64,000 bases of DNA from Muribaculaceae bacterium Isolate-037 (Harlan) (GCA_003762615.1 RIAZ01000009.1:1-64000), one strand, 5' to 3'. Counted from the stretch's first letter, positions 42,074 through 50,300 are shown. The notes: generated by a model not told the origin, from the letters alone. Made by a program: numbers and translations.

Positions 42074-43344
42074 AAGCTCCAAGATACCGCGTTGGTCATT
42101 TGGTAAATGTGGTTGGGCATTGCGCCGGCGACCAATTTGAAAATCAGTTTTTCGTGCCGTGCAGAATCCTTTGCCCGGATGAAGATGGCAATTACTTAGT
42201 TAAGGTCAATCAGGCCGATGGATATAGCATTGTTCCGGAAGACGCAATATCGGCTTATCCCGAATATGACCAAGAAAAGCCGGTGAATCGGAATAATATC
42301 AGGATTGTATTTTTCGGAAACGGACATTTCGCTGTGCCGACTCTAAAGATGCTCGTTGAAAAGGGATATGATGTGGCTGCTGTCGTGACTATGGAGAATA
42401 AGCCTTGCGGTCGCGGAAACAAGTGTTGCCCATCACCTGTCAGTGTTTATGCGGAAGAGGCAGGTCTTCTTGTATATCAGCCATCGCATCTTCAACTTAA
42501 ATCAGAATCTTTTCTTCAAAAAATCCGCAATCTGAATCCCACGTTGGGAGTTGTGGTTGAATACTGCATATTACCATCTGAATTGTTCCGCATACCTAAA
42601 TGGGGAGTCATCAATCTCCATTCATCGCTTCTTCCAATGTACCGGGGCGCATCCACTATCACATCCGCAATCAAGGACGGAAGCGCGATGACCGGCATCA
42701 CCACTTTCGTAATCGATAAGGGTGTGGATACAGGCAAAATCATCAACAACCTCGGAATCTACATAGGCCCGGAAGAAAGCGCGGAAGAAGTGCATATCAG
42801 ACTTCGCAATTTCGGTGCGGATATGATGGATGATGCAATCCAGCGTATTGGTCATTCGTGCAATGGAGTTCCGCAGTCAGAACTTATATGCGATTTCTTT
42901 CAACCGAGCCATGCGCCCAAGCTCTACCGCAATGATGCCTTTATCCGTTGGACTGATTCCGCAGAAGTCGTTCATAACTTCATACGCGCCCATTCATCAG
43001 TTATTTGTGGCGAACAATATCCAAAGACCCCGGCTATCGCAGGGTCAGTGCCGACTGCATGGACTTCGGTAAGGTTGCTTGAGGCAGATTCCGCAACCGA
43101 TGTGAAGATTCACAAGGCAAGTCTTACTGACATTCCTCGCGGCTTCCGCGCACCCGGAGAATGGTTCTGGGAGAATGGCAAACTGATGGTCGCCTGTCAG
43201 GATATGTTGCTTTCGATTGATATTTTGCAGTTGCCAAACAAGAAGCGTATGACTGCCAAAGAATCCCACAATGGTTTCCGTGGAGCTTGTAAAGGCTTCT
43301 GCGCGTTGACCATTGATAATGAGGAAATAACTTCTGAACAATAA
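42070..43344 (+). CDS. fmt: Methionyl-tRNA formyltransferase, phage-encoded, with N-terminal extension
   Basis: Protein of 424 residues, about 110 longer than bacterial Fmt. Residues 1-80 form an extra beta-rich, SH3-like domain (YRVGHLVNVVGHCAGDQFEN). The catalytic domain follows: RIVFFGNGHFAVPTL, CGRGNKCCPSPVSVYAEEAG, and GVINLHSSLLPMYRGAS with the conserved N and H, then GVDTG with the catalytic D. The C-terminal tRNA-binding domain is also present (APKLYRNDAFIRWTDS, FIRAHSS, KRMTAKESHNGFRG). These match Fmt rather than sugar formyltransferases, which lack that C-terminal domain. Fmt adds formyl to initiator aminoacyl-tRNA, recognising a weak 1:72 pair. Coupled to an XRE repressor, so expression is controlled separately from other genes. 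The genome also encodes an initiator-like tRNA (60386-60458). Confidence 0.9.
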   Translation: MKAPRYRVGHLVNVVGHCAGDQFENQFFVPCRILCPDEDGNYLVKVNQADGYSIVPEDAISAYPEYDQEKPVNRNNIRIVFFGNGHFAVPTLKMLVEKGYDVAAVVTMENKPCGRGNKCCPSPVSVYAEEAGLLVYQPSHLQLKSESFLQKIRNLNPTLGVVVEYCILPSELFRIPKWGVINLHSSLLPMYRGASTITSAIKDGSAMTGITTFVIDKGVDTGKIINNLGIYIGPEESAEEVHIRLRNFGADMMDDAIQRIGHSCNGVPQSELICDFFQPSHAPKLYRNDAFIRWTDSAEVVHNFIRAHSSVICGEQYPKTPAIAGSVPTAWTSVRLLEADSATDVKIHKASLTDIPRGFRAPGEWFWENGKLMVACQDMLLSIDILQLPNKKRMTAKESHNGFRGACKGFCALTIDNEEITSEQ

Positions 43345-43382
43345 GTCTTTCTACACAATTTTTCTTTTTTTTACTGCCGGAT

Positions 43383-43412
43383 GGCGATGCGCGTTGATGC
43401 GTGTCGCCTTTC
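43383..43412 (+). terminator. Terminator after fmt
   Basis: GGCGATGCGC-GTTGAT-GCGTGTCGCC forms a 10-bp stem (two G-T pairs) followed by TTTC. It lies 38 bases after the fmt stop, facing the convergent minus gene. Confidence 0.6.
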
Positions 43413-43420
43413 ATGTATGC

Positions 43421-43457
43421 ACAAAAAGAAAGCGCACCAATCGGATGACTGATGCGC
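43421..43457 (-). terminator. Terminator for the secreted-protein transcript
   Basis: GCGCATCAGTC / GATTGGTGCGC, an 11-bp stem with G-T pairs, followed by TTTCTTTTTG on the minus strand. Located after the stop of 43484-44092. Confidence 0.65.
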
Positions 43458-43483
43458 AAATTGTTTATAGGGATTCTTGAAAA

Positions 43484-44092
43484 CTATTGAAAGAGGTCAT
43501 CGAATTTCCTTTCGATTTGAAGATTTTTATGGGCTAACTGCAAAATTGTTTCTTCATCTCGTAGAATAGAAATCAGTCCATCTATGTCAGATGGATTCTC
43601 AAAAAGCATTGAGAAAACTTCCTTCTTGTTATTATATTTGGAAAAATTAGTTGATGTTGAAGCGTATATCCAAACACAAGGAATCCCATTGTCAACTTGA
43701 AAAAGAGCATTGAGCTTTTGCGAAAAATTGAAATTGGATTTTCCAGATAGATAAACTACCACCTTTGGAAAGTTAACACTGATTTGTTTCGTAAATTTTT
43801 CTATGCCATTGTCTATTGCTTGTGTTGACCATTCCTCAAATTTTGTTTTTACTTCACTCAATGCAGTCACAAATTCCGGAATTTTATTGCTGTCTATACG
43901 ATAGTATCCGTTGCCCATTGTTGAAGCAACAAAAATATAGATACAATCAATCTTACTTCCATTTTCTTTAAGCCGAGCAATAACATTATGTTCGCCATCG
44001 CCATTGTTATCGTGATAACCCCCTATTAAGACTTCTTCCGCGAATATGTTGAAAGTCAACATAAATGCGATAAATAATGAAAATATTCTCAT
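43484..44092 (-). CDS. Secreted protein, possible lysogenic-conversion factor
   Basis: Protein of 202 residues with a Sec-type signal peptide: MRIFSLFIAFMLTFNIFAEE (positive start, hydrophobic core, probable cleavage at FA-E). The mature part is alpha/beta and resembles no family that I recognise; it has GGYHDNNGDGEHNVIARLKE and PKVVVYLSGKSN. It is paired with its own XRE regulator on the same strand and flanked by a terminator, an isolated moron-like unit. Export to the periplasm and an effect on the host are inferred. Confidence 0.6.
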   Translation of the reverse strand: MRIFSLFIAFMLTFNIFAEEVLIGGYHDNNGDGEHNVIARLKENGSKIDCIYIFVASTMGNGYYRIDSNKIPEFVTALSEVKTKFEEWSTQAIDNGIEKFTKQISVNFPKVVVYLSGKSNFNFSQKLNALFQVDNGIPCVWIYASTSTNFSKYNNKKEVFSMLFENPSDIDGLISILRDEETILQLAHKNLQIERKFDDLFQ

Positions 44093-44115
44093 ATTATTAT
44101 ATTTTTGTGATAAAA

Positions 44116-44619
44116 TTATATTGGCATCAAACGGTCATATTCTATATCAAATACTTCGTTTCCATCCGAATCAATGGGATTTGTATTAAGGACACTAACC
44201 ATGCCATCCTCACCCGGTAAGGTTTGAAGTTCCAGAATAGCCATTCTTTCTTCTCTTGAATGGGGATGCTTATATCTATATTTTGTACCATCATCAGTAT
44301 TCAGACGTAAGTCAACAGTTTTCCTTATCGGTGTATGCCGATGCTCTTCTTTTTCTGCTGTCAATGTTATACGAATTGATTTTCCACAATAAGGGCAGTG
44401 AATCCTTTGAGTTAACGAAGATTCATCCTTAACAAGTTCCGAAAGCAATATACCAAGAATATCGGCAATGTCTTTCAATTTATTTATAGTCGGATTGCCA
44501 TTAATTATAGCAGATAATGAAGCCTGTGCAATTCCCACACCTCCATCCGGTCGTGGCATCCGAGCCGCCACTTCACTGACGGTCATCCCTGCCTCTTTTA
44601 TTCTTTGCTTTATATCCAT
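44116..44619 (-). CDS. XRE-type repressor with zinc ribbon and long C-terminus
   Basis: Protein of 167 residues: helix-turn-helix at residues 3-62 (GMTVSEVAARMP...AQASLSAIINGNPTINKLKDI), zinc ribbon half-site CPYCGKSIRITLTAEKEE, then a 75-residue polar C-terminus not found in its relatives. Divergent from the 44840 operon, with which it shares a 220-base operator-rich region. Confidence 0.75.
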   Translation of the reverse strand: MDIKQRIKEAGMTVSEVAARMPRPDGGVGIAQASLSAIINGNPTINKLKDIADILGILLSELVKDESSLTQRIHCPYCGKSIRITLTAEKEEHRHTPIRKTVDLRLNTDDGTKYRYKHPHSREERMAILELQTLPGEDGMVSVLNTNPIDSDGNEVFDIEYDRLMPI

Positions 44620-44646
44620 AGCCTTTAATCTATATTTTTAATGGTG

Positions 44647-44654
44647 CAAAATTA
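44647..44654 (-). promoter_or_regulatory. -7 element TAATTTTG, minus strand
   Basis: TAATTTTG 28 bases before the 44619 start. The region 44660-44800 also has repeats TTAGACTAAACGCTATTA and AATAGTGTTTAGACTA, an inverted pair around ATTTATAGATTTTAGCC, suggesting paired operators. Confidence 0.6.
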
Positions 44655-44770
44655 AACAAAAAAATTTAATCTACAAAATTAAATTAGACTAAACGCTATT
44701 ATTTTTATTATTTATAGATTTTAGCCTATTGTTAATAATTGTTAAATAATAGTGTTTAGACTATATTTTA

Positions 44771-44802
44771 TTTGCATATATAGATTTTATTCTATAACTT
44801 TG
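44771..44802 (+). promoter_or_regulatory. Consensus promoter of the 44.8-47.2 kb operon
   Basis: TTTG (44771-44774), 20 bases, then TAACTTTG (44795-44802), 37 bases before ATG 44840. Overlaps the TAGATTTTATTCTA operator-like repeats. Confidence 0.7.
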
Positions 44803-44839
44803 CATCATCAAAGTTAAACGACAACAAAAGACCAACGAT

Positions 44840-45106
44840 ATGAGAAAGACAAATAAGATAGACTTCAAGAAAGCATCAGCCAACATGGTTGAACGCCTTG
44901 AGAATGTTTTTCGCGCAAGCGTCATCGACAACTGGCAGAGAGGCGTGGCAGGTGCAATCATTACTTTTCAACTGCCCCCTTTCACAAATTCAATGGATGT
45001 TTGCTCTGAGGCTGGTCTTAACATCGCAATCGCCAAGAATCGCGGTTTAATCAACGATGGTTCTGTCAACGCTGAGAATGGTAATGTAATTGTAAAACTC
45101 TTCTAA
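44840..45106 (+). CDS. Hypothetical protein, 88 aa
   Basis: Unrecognised, basic N-terminus (MRKTNKIDFKKASANMVERL) and beta-rich C-terminus. First gene of the plus operon. Such small proteins commonly precede DUF2693 genes in Bacteroidales phages. Confidence 0.5.
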   Translation: MRKTNKIDFKKASANMVERLENVFRASVIDNWQRGVAGAIITFQLPPFTNSMDVCSEAGLNIAIAKNRGLINDGSVNAENGNVIVKLF

Positions 45107-45117
45107 AACGATAAGAT

Positions 45118-45405
45118 ATGACTACTACAAACGAATATGGCACAGCAACAGGTTACTTTGTACCTAACGACAATTTCATCAAGCGTGGCGAATACAAGCG
45201 CACAACACTTGATGATGAAAAGGCAAAGGCAGACATACTTGTAACGGCTATTGATAGCCACTATGAAATCGTGGTAAAGAACCCAAGCATAAAGCTCAAT
45301 GGGCGCGGCATCAAGCGCAGCACGTACATCGGCAACATCTTCTATGTGACTGAAAGAGTTTACAAGCAGCTCTGCAAAGAATACAACGTAATGTGTGACT
45401 TCTAA
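45118..45405 (+). CDS. Hypothetical protein, 95 aa
   Basis: Mixed alpha/beta, with DSHYEIVVKNPSIKLNGRGI and a final FYVTERVYKQLCKEYNV. Unknown function; 11 bases after the upstream stop. Confidence 0.5.
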   Translation: MTTTNEYGTATGYFVPNDNFIKRGEYKRTTLDDEKAKADILVTAIDSHYEIVVKNPSIKLNGRGIKRSTYIGNIFYVTERVYKQLCKEYNVMCDF

Positions 45406-45416
45406 AAGATACGGCT

Positions 45417-45746
45417 ATGAGCAACGAAAGAAAATCAACCCTCGCCAACATTATGAGAATGGCATGGATGTTCGTAAAACGCAACGGCTTCACAATGGCA
45501 GAAGCCCTCAAGGTGGCATGGCTCAACGCCAAAGTTACAAAAGCTATGCGCACCGGCATCGTACAATTCTTCTTTATGAAAGTTGACGGAACGCTCAGAC
45601 AGGCTTTCGGCACACTTGACCCACACCGCCTCCCTGAAACGCAGGGGAGCGGTCGCAGACCGGCAGACACAGTGCAAGTGTACTATGATACCGAGAAGCA
45701 GGAGTATCGTTCTTTCAAGAAATGCAACCTCTATAAAATGGCTTGA
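45417..45746 (+). CDS. SH3-like DUF2693 family protein (copy B)
   Basis: Protein of 109 residues, paralogous to 17009-17341 (MAWMFVKRNGFTMAEALKVAW; DTVQVYYDTEKQEYRSFKK). The two copies differ at about half of positions and lie in operons of opposite orientation, each next to an XRE regulator. Function unknown; a regulatory or nucleoid-related role is possible. Confidence 0.7.
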   Translation: MSNERKSTLANIMRMAWMFVKRNGFTMAEALKVAWLNAKVTKAMRTGIVQFFFMKVDGTLRQAFGTLDPHRLPETQGSGRRPADTVQVYYDTEKQEYRSFKKCNLYKMA

Positions 45747-45747
45747 C

Positions 45748-46086
45748 ATGATACCCAACCTGAAAGACCTTGAAGATGCTATTATCAATGCCGTCTATGA
45801 ATGTGAGCCGGGCAGATTCTTTACTTCTGTTGAATATGATGATGAAGACGGAAACGCCCTGTCATGTGAAGTCAGTGGATGGATTGATGATGAGGATGGT
45901 GACGTTTCTATCAATGAATGTAACGTCTATCACTATAATGCAGATGATGAAGAAATCCCTTATGGCAAGCCGGATAAATACCGCATTGAAAAGGAGGCAT
46001 CATACCGCATACGCGAAGCATGGCAGGAGGCAAAGGATATTCAGGAAACGGAAGATATGCTCAGTTGGGGAGGATGGTTTATCTGA
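45748..46086 (+). CDS. Acidic hypothetical protein, 112 aa
   Basis: Starts MIPNLKDLEDAIINAVYECE at ATG 45748, one base after the upstream stop. Asp/Glu-rich beta region (SVEYDDEDGNALSCEVSGWI) and a helical C-terminus. Unknown function. Confidence 0.55.
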   Translation: MIPNLKDLEDAIINAVYECEPGRFFTSVEYDDEDGNALSCEVSGWIDDEDGDVSINECNVYHYNADDEEIPYGKPDKYRIEKEASYRIREAWQEAKDIQETEDMLSWGGWFI

Positions 46087-46118
46087 AAAGACTTTTATGT
46101 AATCAACCAATAAAGCGA

Positions 46119-46388
46119 ATGAAAATGCAAGTAACAAATTTCAACACAAAGGCAGCATCGCTCGCGCTGGCATCGGTGGTGGCTGCACTTACCCCGGTAG
46201 TGACCGGCTATTTTAGCGTTAGCGTTGAAATCGGAAATGACATGGTGGCTTCGGTAGGAGGCATCACAAAGCCGACTCTTGAAATCCTTACATCACGGGT
46301 ATGGACTCTTGATGAAGATGGCAATGAAATCAACGTTGATAACGCCTATATCGACACGGAACTGATTGAATCATCAGTGACCGCATAA
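46119..46388 (+). CDS. Hypothetical protein, 89 aa
   Basis: Starts MKMQVTNFNTKAASLALASV; a hydrophobic central stretch (ASLALASVVAALTPVVTGYF) may be a membrane segment. The rest is a soluble acidic part. Unknown function. Confidence 0.5.
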   Translation: MKMQVTNFNTKAASLALASVVAALTPVVTGYFSVSVEIGNDMVASVGGITKPTLEILTSRVWTLDEDGNEINVDNAYIDTELIESSVTA

Positions 46389-46445
46389 TTACAATGTCTA
46401 ACCGGGCGGCTCTGCAATCCGGGTCGCCCATAACACCCATCAGCA

Positions 46446-46619
46446 ATGTACGAAGAAGATACAAATTTCCCTGAATACGGAAAGCAAGTAGAATTGAAAG
46501 AGCCGTGGCGCGGATACCATCGCGGCACCATCATCGGTAGAAACGGATACCGGTTCGTCATCCAGTTCAGCAGCGGGACCACCATTGACCTTTATGATGA
46601 TGAATTTGAATTTGACTAA
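46446..46619 (+). CDS. Small hypothetical protein, 57 aa
   Basis: ATG at 46446, then beta-rich sequence (HRGTIIGRNGYRFVIQFSSG) and an acidic end (IDLYDDEFEFD), the layout of a small SH3-like barrel. Stop lies 11 bases before rha. Confidence 0.5.
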   Translation: MYEEDTNFPEYGKQVELKEPWRGYHRGTIIGRNGYRFVIQFSSGTTIDLYDDEFEFD

Positions 46620-46630
46620 TATCAAGGATT

Positions 46631-47248
46631 ATGGAAGTAGTACCAACGATTTACAGGCAACCAACAAGAACCAGTCTTGAGATAGCTCAGTTTCTTGATA
46701 TTCGCCATGCCGATTTGTTAAAGGTCATCCGTAAGATGGAGAAAGTCTGGATTGAAGTAGGTGAGGGAAATTTTGCCCTCACCTCATACACAGATTCGCA
46801 AGGGAAGCAAAGACCATGTTATGAACTGACATTTGAACAAACGCTATTCGTCACATCAAAGTATGATGACCGACAGCGGGCAATCCTTATCCGAAGATGG
46901 AAAGAACTTGAAAGCATCCAACGTCCGGAAACGATGGCCGACATATTCGCGGAATCGCGTAGGCTCGCAGACGAGATGCGTGAAGACCTTGCCAGCGGAA
47001 AGATTATCCCGGCAACAGATGTCATACTAAGCGCCTATGATGTAGCGATATATTCATATCTGCGGAACGGCATCAGGTCGTCGCGAGAAGTACCTTTCGT
47101 TGTCACCAACAACATGATTTCAAAAGCACTCGGAATCGACAAGATTGACGTTGAAGAAGCGTGGGACAGACTTGAAATGGGCGGTTACATCATCAGACGG
47201 AAGCTTGGAGATGGTCATTCTTTCATCCTCGGAAACCGTATGCCCTGA
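46631..47248 (+). CDS. rha: Rha-family phage regulatory protein
   Basis: Protein of 205 residues. The N-terminal 95 residues match phage Rha: TSLEIAQFLDIRHADLLKVI, NFALTSYTDSQGKQRPCYELT, then KYDDRQRAILIRRWKELE. The C-terminal part is a separate winged-helix-like domain (NMISKALGIDKIDVEEAWDRLEM). Rha proteins are phage antirepressor-type regulators. Last gene of the operon before a strong terminator. Confidence 0.85.
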   Translation: MEVVPTIYRQPTRTSLEIAQFLDIRHADLLKVIRKMEKVWIEVGEGNFALTSYTDSQGKQRPCYELTFEQTLFVTSKYDDRQRAILIRRWKELESIQRPETMADIFAESRRLADEMREDLASGKIIPATDVILSAYDVAIYSYLRNGIRSSREVPFVVTNNMISKALGIDKIDVEEAWDRLEMGGYIIRRKLGDGHSFILGNRMP

Positions 47249-47270
47249 CCGGCACAACAATCTGCATAAG

Positions 47271-47312
47271 AAAATCCACTGAGCCCATATCCGGATTCAG
47301 TGGATTTTTTTA
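47271..47312 (+). terminator. Strong terminator after rha
   Basis: AAAATCCACTGA...TCAGTGGATTTTTTT: an 11-12-bp stem with a 13-base loop and a run of Ts on the plus strand. It ends the 44.8-47.2 kb operon. Confidence 0.9.
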
Positions 47313-47387
47313 TTACAACCAGCAAAACGCCAACACAATTTATTGTTTGCTTGGATATTATATGCGGTCTTGACAAAATTACAACCA

Positions 47388-47457
47388 ACAAACCGCCATC
47401 AAACCGCCATCAGACCGCACCCCAAACCGCCATCCAATAGGAGGTCAAACCGCCACA
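47388..47457 (+). repeat. Tandem AAACCGCCAT-type direct repeats
   Basis: At least five copies of a roughly 10-base word (AAACCGCCAT, with one CAGACCGCAC variant) lie within 70 bases. They could be iterons of an origin or the degenerate 5' part of a replication gene, whose relatives encode such a repetitive Pro/Gln/Asn linker. The AT-rich purine tract that follows (AATAATAATAAGAATAAAAA) fits either. Confidence 0.6.
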
Positions 47458-47460
47458 AAC

Positions 47461-47728
47461 AATAATAATAAGAATAAAAAGAATGATAAGAATGAAAGAA
47501 TGGAAGAAGAGGAAAAAGAGAGTAAAACTCTCCAAAAAGGCGAAAGAAGATTTTGATGCTTTTCGCAAAGCATATCCCGGCACTAAGCGAGGATTGACAG
47601 CCGGACGAAAATCCAATCATCCATCATCCAACAGTCTTCTTGTCATTCGTGGCGATATTCAGCAATGCCCCTGTTTAAGCGTCAGACGTGCCAAATTTCG
47701 CGTTCTTTCATTGAAATGGTATAACTGA
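47461..47728 (+). pseudogene. Remnant of a replication-initiator-like gene
   Basis: A Lys/Glu-rich stretch leads into KEDFDAFRKAYPGTKRGL, which resembles the C-terminal part of DnaD-like replication proteins of Bacteroidales phages, where it follows a low-complexity linker. The sense frame changes between the linker and this motif. After GL the expected sequence does not continue, so what remains is about 20 recognisable residues. The gene seems to have been truncated and frameshifted. The open frame from ATG 47483 codes for 81 residues and might still be translated. Confidence 0.45.
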
Positions 47729-47738
47729 CCACCTGACC

Positions 47739-48068
47739 CTATTGTGTGCCGTCAAAAACGATGTATAGCGTTTTTCTCGCTTCATCAGGACTCGCCCCAT
47801 TCGCTATCATCCCAAAGTAGTCAACCGCGATGCCCATCTGCTCGCATATATCGACACCGGCAGACCTGCATATATCGTGACATTCCGACATCCTTTGATT
47901 CAGCCTTTCTGTCCTTACAGGAGAAAAGGATGACCGGTTATCATTGCCCCTGACATATTCCGCAAAGTCATCATCAGGATGAAAGGCTGTCTCAAGGTCG
48001 AAGAAAAGATAGCTTGCAAAGGCTTTCACCCCTGCAAGCGTTGTGATGGGTTGTCTTTCGTCAAACAT
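47739..48068 (-). CDS. Hypothetical protein, 109 aa
   Basis: Helical protein (FASYLFFDLETAFHPDDDFAEY) with a C-terminal segment GASPDEARKTLYIVFDG. Last gene of the 47.7-49.8 kb minus run. Unknown function. Confidence 0.5.
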   Translation of the reverse strand: MFDERQPITTLAGVKAFASYLFFDLETAFHPDDDFAEYVRGNDNRSSFSPVRTERLNQRMSECHDICRSAGVDICEQMGIAVDYFGMIANGASPDEARKTLYIVFDGTQ

Positions 48069-48070
48069 TG

Positions 48071-48433
48071 TCAGAAGATGTTAGCCATAAATACTTCGTG
48101 GGTCAGCACGTCACGCAACTTCTGGAGCTTGTCAGGCGTAAGGGATGCAGCCTTGACCATCAGGATTGATGTCAAGATTCCGCTATATTCAAGATTCTTA
48201 TCTTCCGGCCATCGTCCTTCTGCGCGTAGCCGGTCGCGTATCTTTAGCGCGAAAGGCAGACCAAGCACATGGGCGCGTGATGTTTCGGCTTGAGTAACGG
48301 GGTCGTTCCCATATTCCATATTGTGCCATAGGATTGAGTATGCCACCAGTTCAGGCATCATATCCAGAATGGTGATGCGCGTATCAGCGCAAAACTGATT
48401 ATAGTCTATCTGAGGTAATCCGTTATTTTCCAT
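48071..48433 (-). CDS. Hypothetical protein, 120 aa
   Basis: Starts MENNGLPQIDYNQFCADTRI at ATG 48433, inside the upstream gene's end. All-helical. Unknown function. Confidence 0.5.
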   Translation of the reverse strand: MENNGLPQIDYNQFCADTRITILDMMPELVAYSILWHNMEYGNDPVTQAETSRAHVLGLPFALKIRDRLRAEGRWPEDKNLEYSGILTSILMVKAASLTPDKLQKLRDVLTHEVFMANIF

Positions 48434-48680
48434 TGTAGTGTTCGTTTGCGGCATCAGCCAACATCTTTTGTAGGTTCTTGTCAAGCCCATCGGCGTAATA
48501 CATCGTTATAGCGGCATATAGCCCATATCGGTCGCAATAACTGCACCATTTCTGCCATAGGTATTGCCATCCGCATGAAGCGTTGGCGAAGACTTTCTTT
48601 GCTTTAGATTCATTCCACTCATTGAACATGAAATGAAAGTAGCACATCAGGGGTTCTTTCTTTTGGGCTGTCTTATCCAT
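48423..48680 (-). CDS. Hypothetical protein, 85 aa
   Basis: Helical, rich in Trp and Cys (MCYFHFMFNEWNES, CGWQYLWQKWCSYC). Overlaps both neighbours. Unknown function. Confidence 0.5.
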   Translation of the reverse strand: MDKTAQKKEPLMCYFHFMFNEWNESKAKKVFANASCGWQYLWQKWCSYCDRYGLYAAITMYYADGLDKNLQKMLADAANEHYNGK

Positions 48681-49350
48681 TGATGGGAGGGTTTTGAAGT
48701 TGGTTTCTCAGATTGTCAATCTCCGTATAGTATTCGTTGCAGAATCTTGAATATGCCTTGAGCATCTTCTTAAATTCAGTGACAACATCTTGTTTAGTCA
48801 GGGCGCAAAGACCGGATAGATAATCGTGGCGTTCACTTATGGTCTTCATATCAAAACATCCGCTTGAATAGTTCATTGAAAACTCATCCGGGTCGCACAA
48901 GTCAGTGCCATAGTACACATGGATGTCCATACCGAAAATAGGCTTTCCATCGTTGCCGTTGAAATCTAAGGTCAGGCTGCTCTGATTGAAATTTCTGATT
49001 ATCCACCGATGACCAAGATGGCGCATTGTGAAGTCGCGCAAGTCCATTGCCATGTCAGTCTGAGCTTTCAGCAACATTCCCTTTGCATCGTCTATCTTCT
49101 TTTCAAGCCGTCTTTTCAGTTCTACCCCTGCCGGTGACTTGAAGTAGGCTTCAATCGCGGCTTTCTTCTTTGTGGCAGCGAGGCTCTGCTGTGCGTGAGC
49201 CAAGTCCTCCTCAAGCTCCTTTATCGTGTGATTCCGGGCAAATCCATTTGCAAGGTCACGTTGTTTGTCGGTTGGTGTTAACCCAAGAATAACTCGCTCT
49301 TCGTTCTTTACGTCGATGATTTTGGCGTATATTTTTTCTTTTGGTGTCAT
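48673..49350 (-). CDS. Hypothetical coiled-coil protein, 225 aa
   Basis: Starts MTPKEKIYAKIIDVKNEERV at ATG 49350. Residues 35-100 form a long coiled coil (KELEEDLAHAQQSLAATKKK), followed by an alpha/beta domain. Unknown function. Confidence 0.5.
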   Translation of the reverse strand: MTPKEKIYAKIIDVKNEERVILGLTPTDKQRDLANGFARNHTIKELEEDLAHAQQSLAATKKKAAIEAYFKSPAGVELKRRLEKKIDDAKGMLLKAQTDMAMDLRDFTMRHLGHRWIIRNFNQSSLTLDFNGNDGKPIFGMDIHVYYGTDLCDPDEFSMNYSSGCFDMKTISERHDYLSGLCALTKQDVVTEFKKMLKAYSRFCNEYYTEIDNLRNQLQNPPING

Positions 49351-49361
49351 AGTGGAGATTT

Positions 49362-49580
49362 CTATATAAGCAGCCACGCTGCACGTTCACGGTTACATAA
49401 GAAAGTTTTCATCACGATACCATTACCCATTTTGATAAGGCTTTTCGCCTTGTCAAAGTAAGTACGATAAATCTTAGCCATTTCTTCTTTTGTGCCTTTG
49501 TAGGCGCATTTGAAGCCGTCTAATACGATACCAGCGTTAACGGGTATTTTCTGATATATGATGAAATGTGTTGATGCCAT
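49362..49580 (-). CDS. Hypothetical protein, 72 aa
   Basis: Small basic protein (AYKGTKEEMAKIYRTYFDKAK). Unknown function; within a minus run led by the promoter at 49822. Confidence 0.5.
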   Translation of the reverse strand: MASTHFIIYQKIPVNAGIVLDGFKCAYKGTKEEMAKIYRTYFDKAKSLIKMGNGIVMKTFLCNRERAAWLLI

Positions 49581-49591
49581 GATAACAGGAT

Positions 49592-49795
49592 TTAGAAAAC
49601 GTGATTATTTGCAAACTCAGGCACTGAATCAAAGCCAAGCATATCAATACCTTCATCAAGGATGAATTTTGCTATGCAGTCTATCATGCCGTTTGCATAA
49701 AGAATGGCTTCGTCGCTCTTGCGCACTACCTGATAGTATGTCATGCCACTGTCAGTGACTTTCTCAATCTTGTATGGGTTGTTAGTCGTTTTCAT
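49592..49795 (-). CDS. Small hypothetical protein, 67 aa
   Basis: Alpha/beta, no motif. First gene downstream of the promoter at 49822-49829, 27 bases away. Confidence 0.5.
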   Translation of the reverse strand: MKTTNNPYKIEKVTDSGMTYYQVVRKSDEAILYANGMIDCIAKFILDEGIDMLGFDSVPEFANNHVF

Positions 49796-49821
49796 ATCTT
49801 ATTGGGTTTTGATTACGAGTA

Positions 49822-49829
49822 CAAAGTTA
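49822..49829 (-). promoter_or_regulatory. -7 element TAACTTTG with operator-like flank
   Basis: TAACTTTG on the minus strand. Nearby CAATTTAGTTTAATTTACC and CAAACTATTTGC resemble sequence at 14025, 53022 and 61386. Confidence 0.6.
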
Positions 49830-49991
49830 AACAATTTAGTTTAATTTACCAAATAAAAAGCAAACTATTTGCTATTATTTAACTCTTTTTAATAAATCAA
49901 ATGGTTTAATTTTTCACGCCATCAATCCCGGCTATTGATGATAATAGCTTGACAATGCAAGACTATCAGGCATCCTGTTCCGCGATTCAAC

Positions 49992-50019
49992 AAAAAAGGC
50001 CCCGATTCACATCGGAGCC
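49992..50019 (-). terminator. Rho-independent terminator
   Basis: GGCTCCGAT-GTGA-ATCGGGGCC, a 9-bp stem with one G-T pair, followed by TTTTTTG on the minus strand. Ends the transcript of 50061-52983. Confidence 0.85.
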
Positions 50020-50060
50020 ACCCAATAAGCGCGTATGAAGACACGCGGTAATCAATATCT

Positions 50061-50300
50061 TTAATCCAAACCCAATCCACTATGATAGTTGGCGAACATA
50101 TCTCCTTTGGGATGCCATTCGTGTTCACATTCATCACAGAAGCAAGTTCGCTTAATCTGGTCACATCTTTCACCCTGCCCATTAGCCGTGATTATACCGT
50201 CTTTGCATTTGTATAGTAAATCCATAGCGCAGGTATCGACTATCTGAAAATTACGGCTTCCGCACTTAGGGCATTTCTTGTCAGTTTCCCAATGTTCCAT
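50061..50300 (-). CDS. Zinc-ribbon protein, 79 aa
   Basis: CPKCGSRNFQIVDTC, a pair of cysteines in CAMDLLYKC, then CFCDECEHEW, which together can form two zinc sites. Probably nucleic-acid or protein binding. Last gene before the terminator. Confidence 0.6.
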   Translation of the reverse strand: MEHWETDKKCPKCGSRNFQIVDTCAMDLLYKCKDGIITANGQGERCDQIKRTCFCDECEHEWHPKGDMFANYHSGLGLD

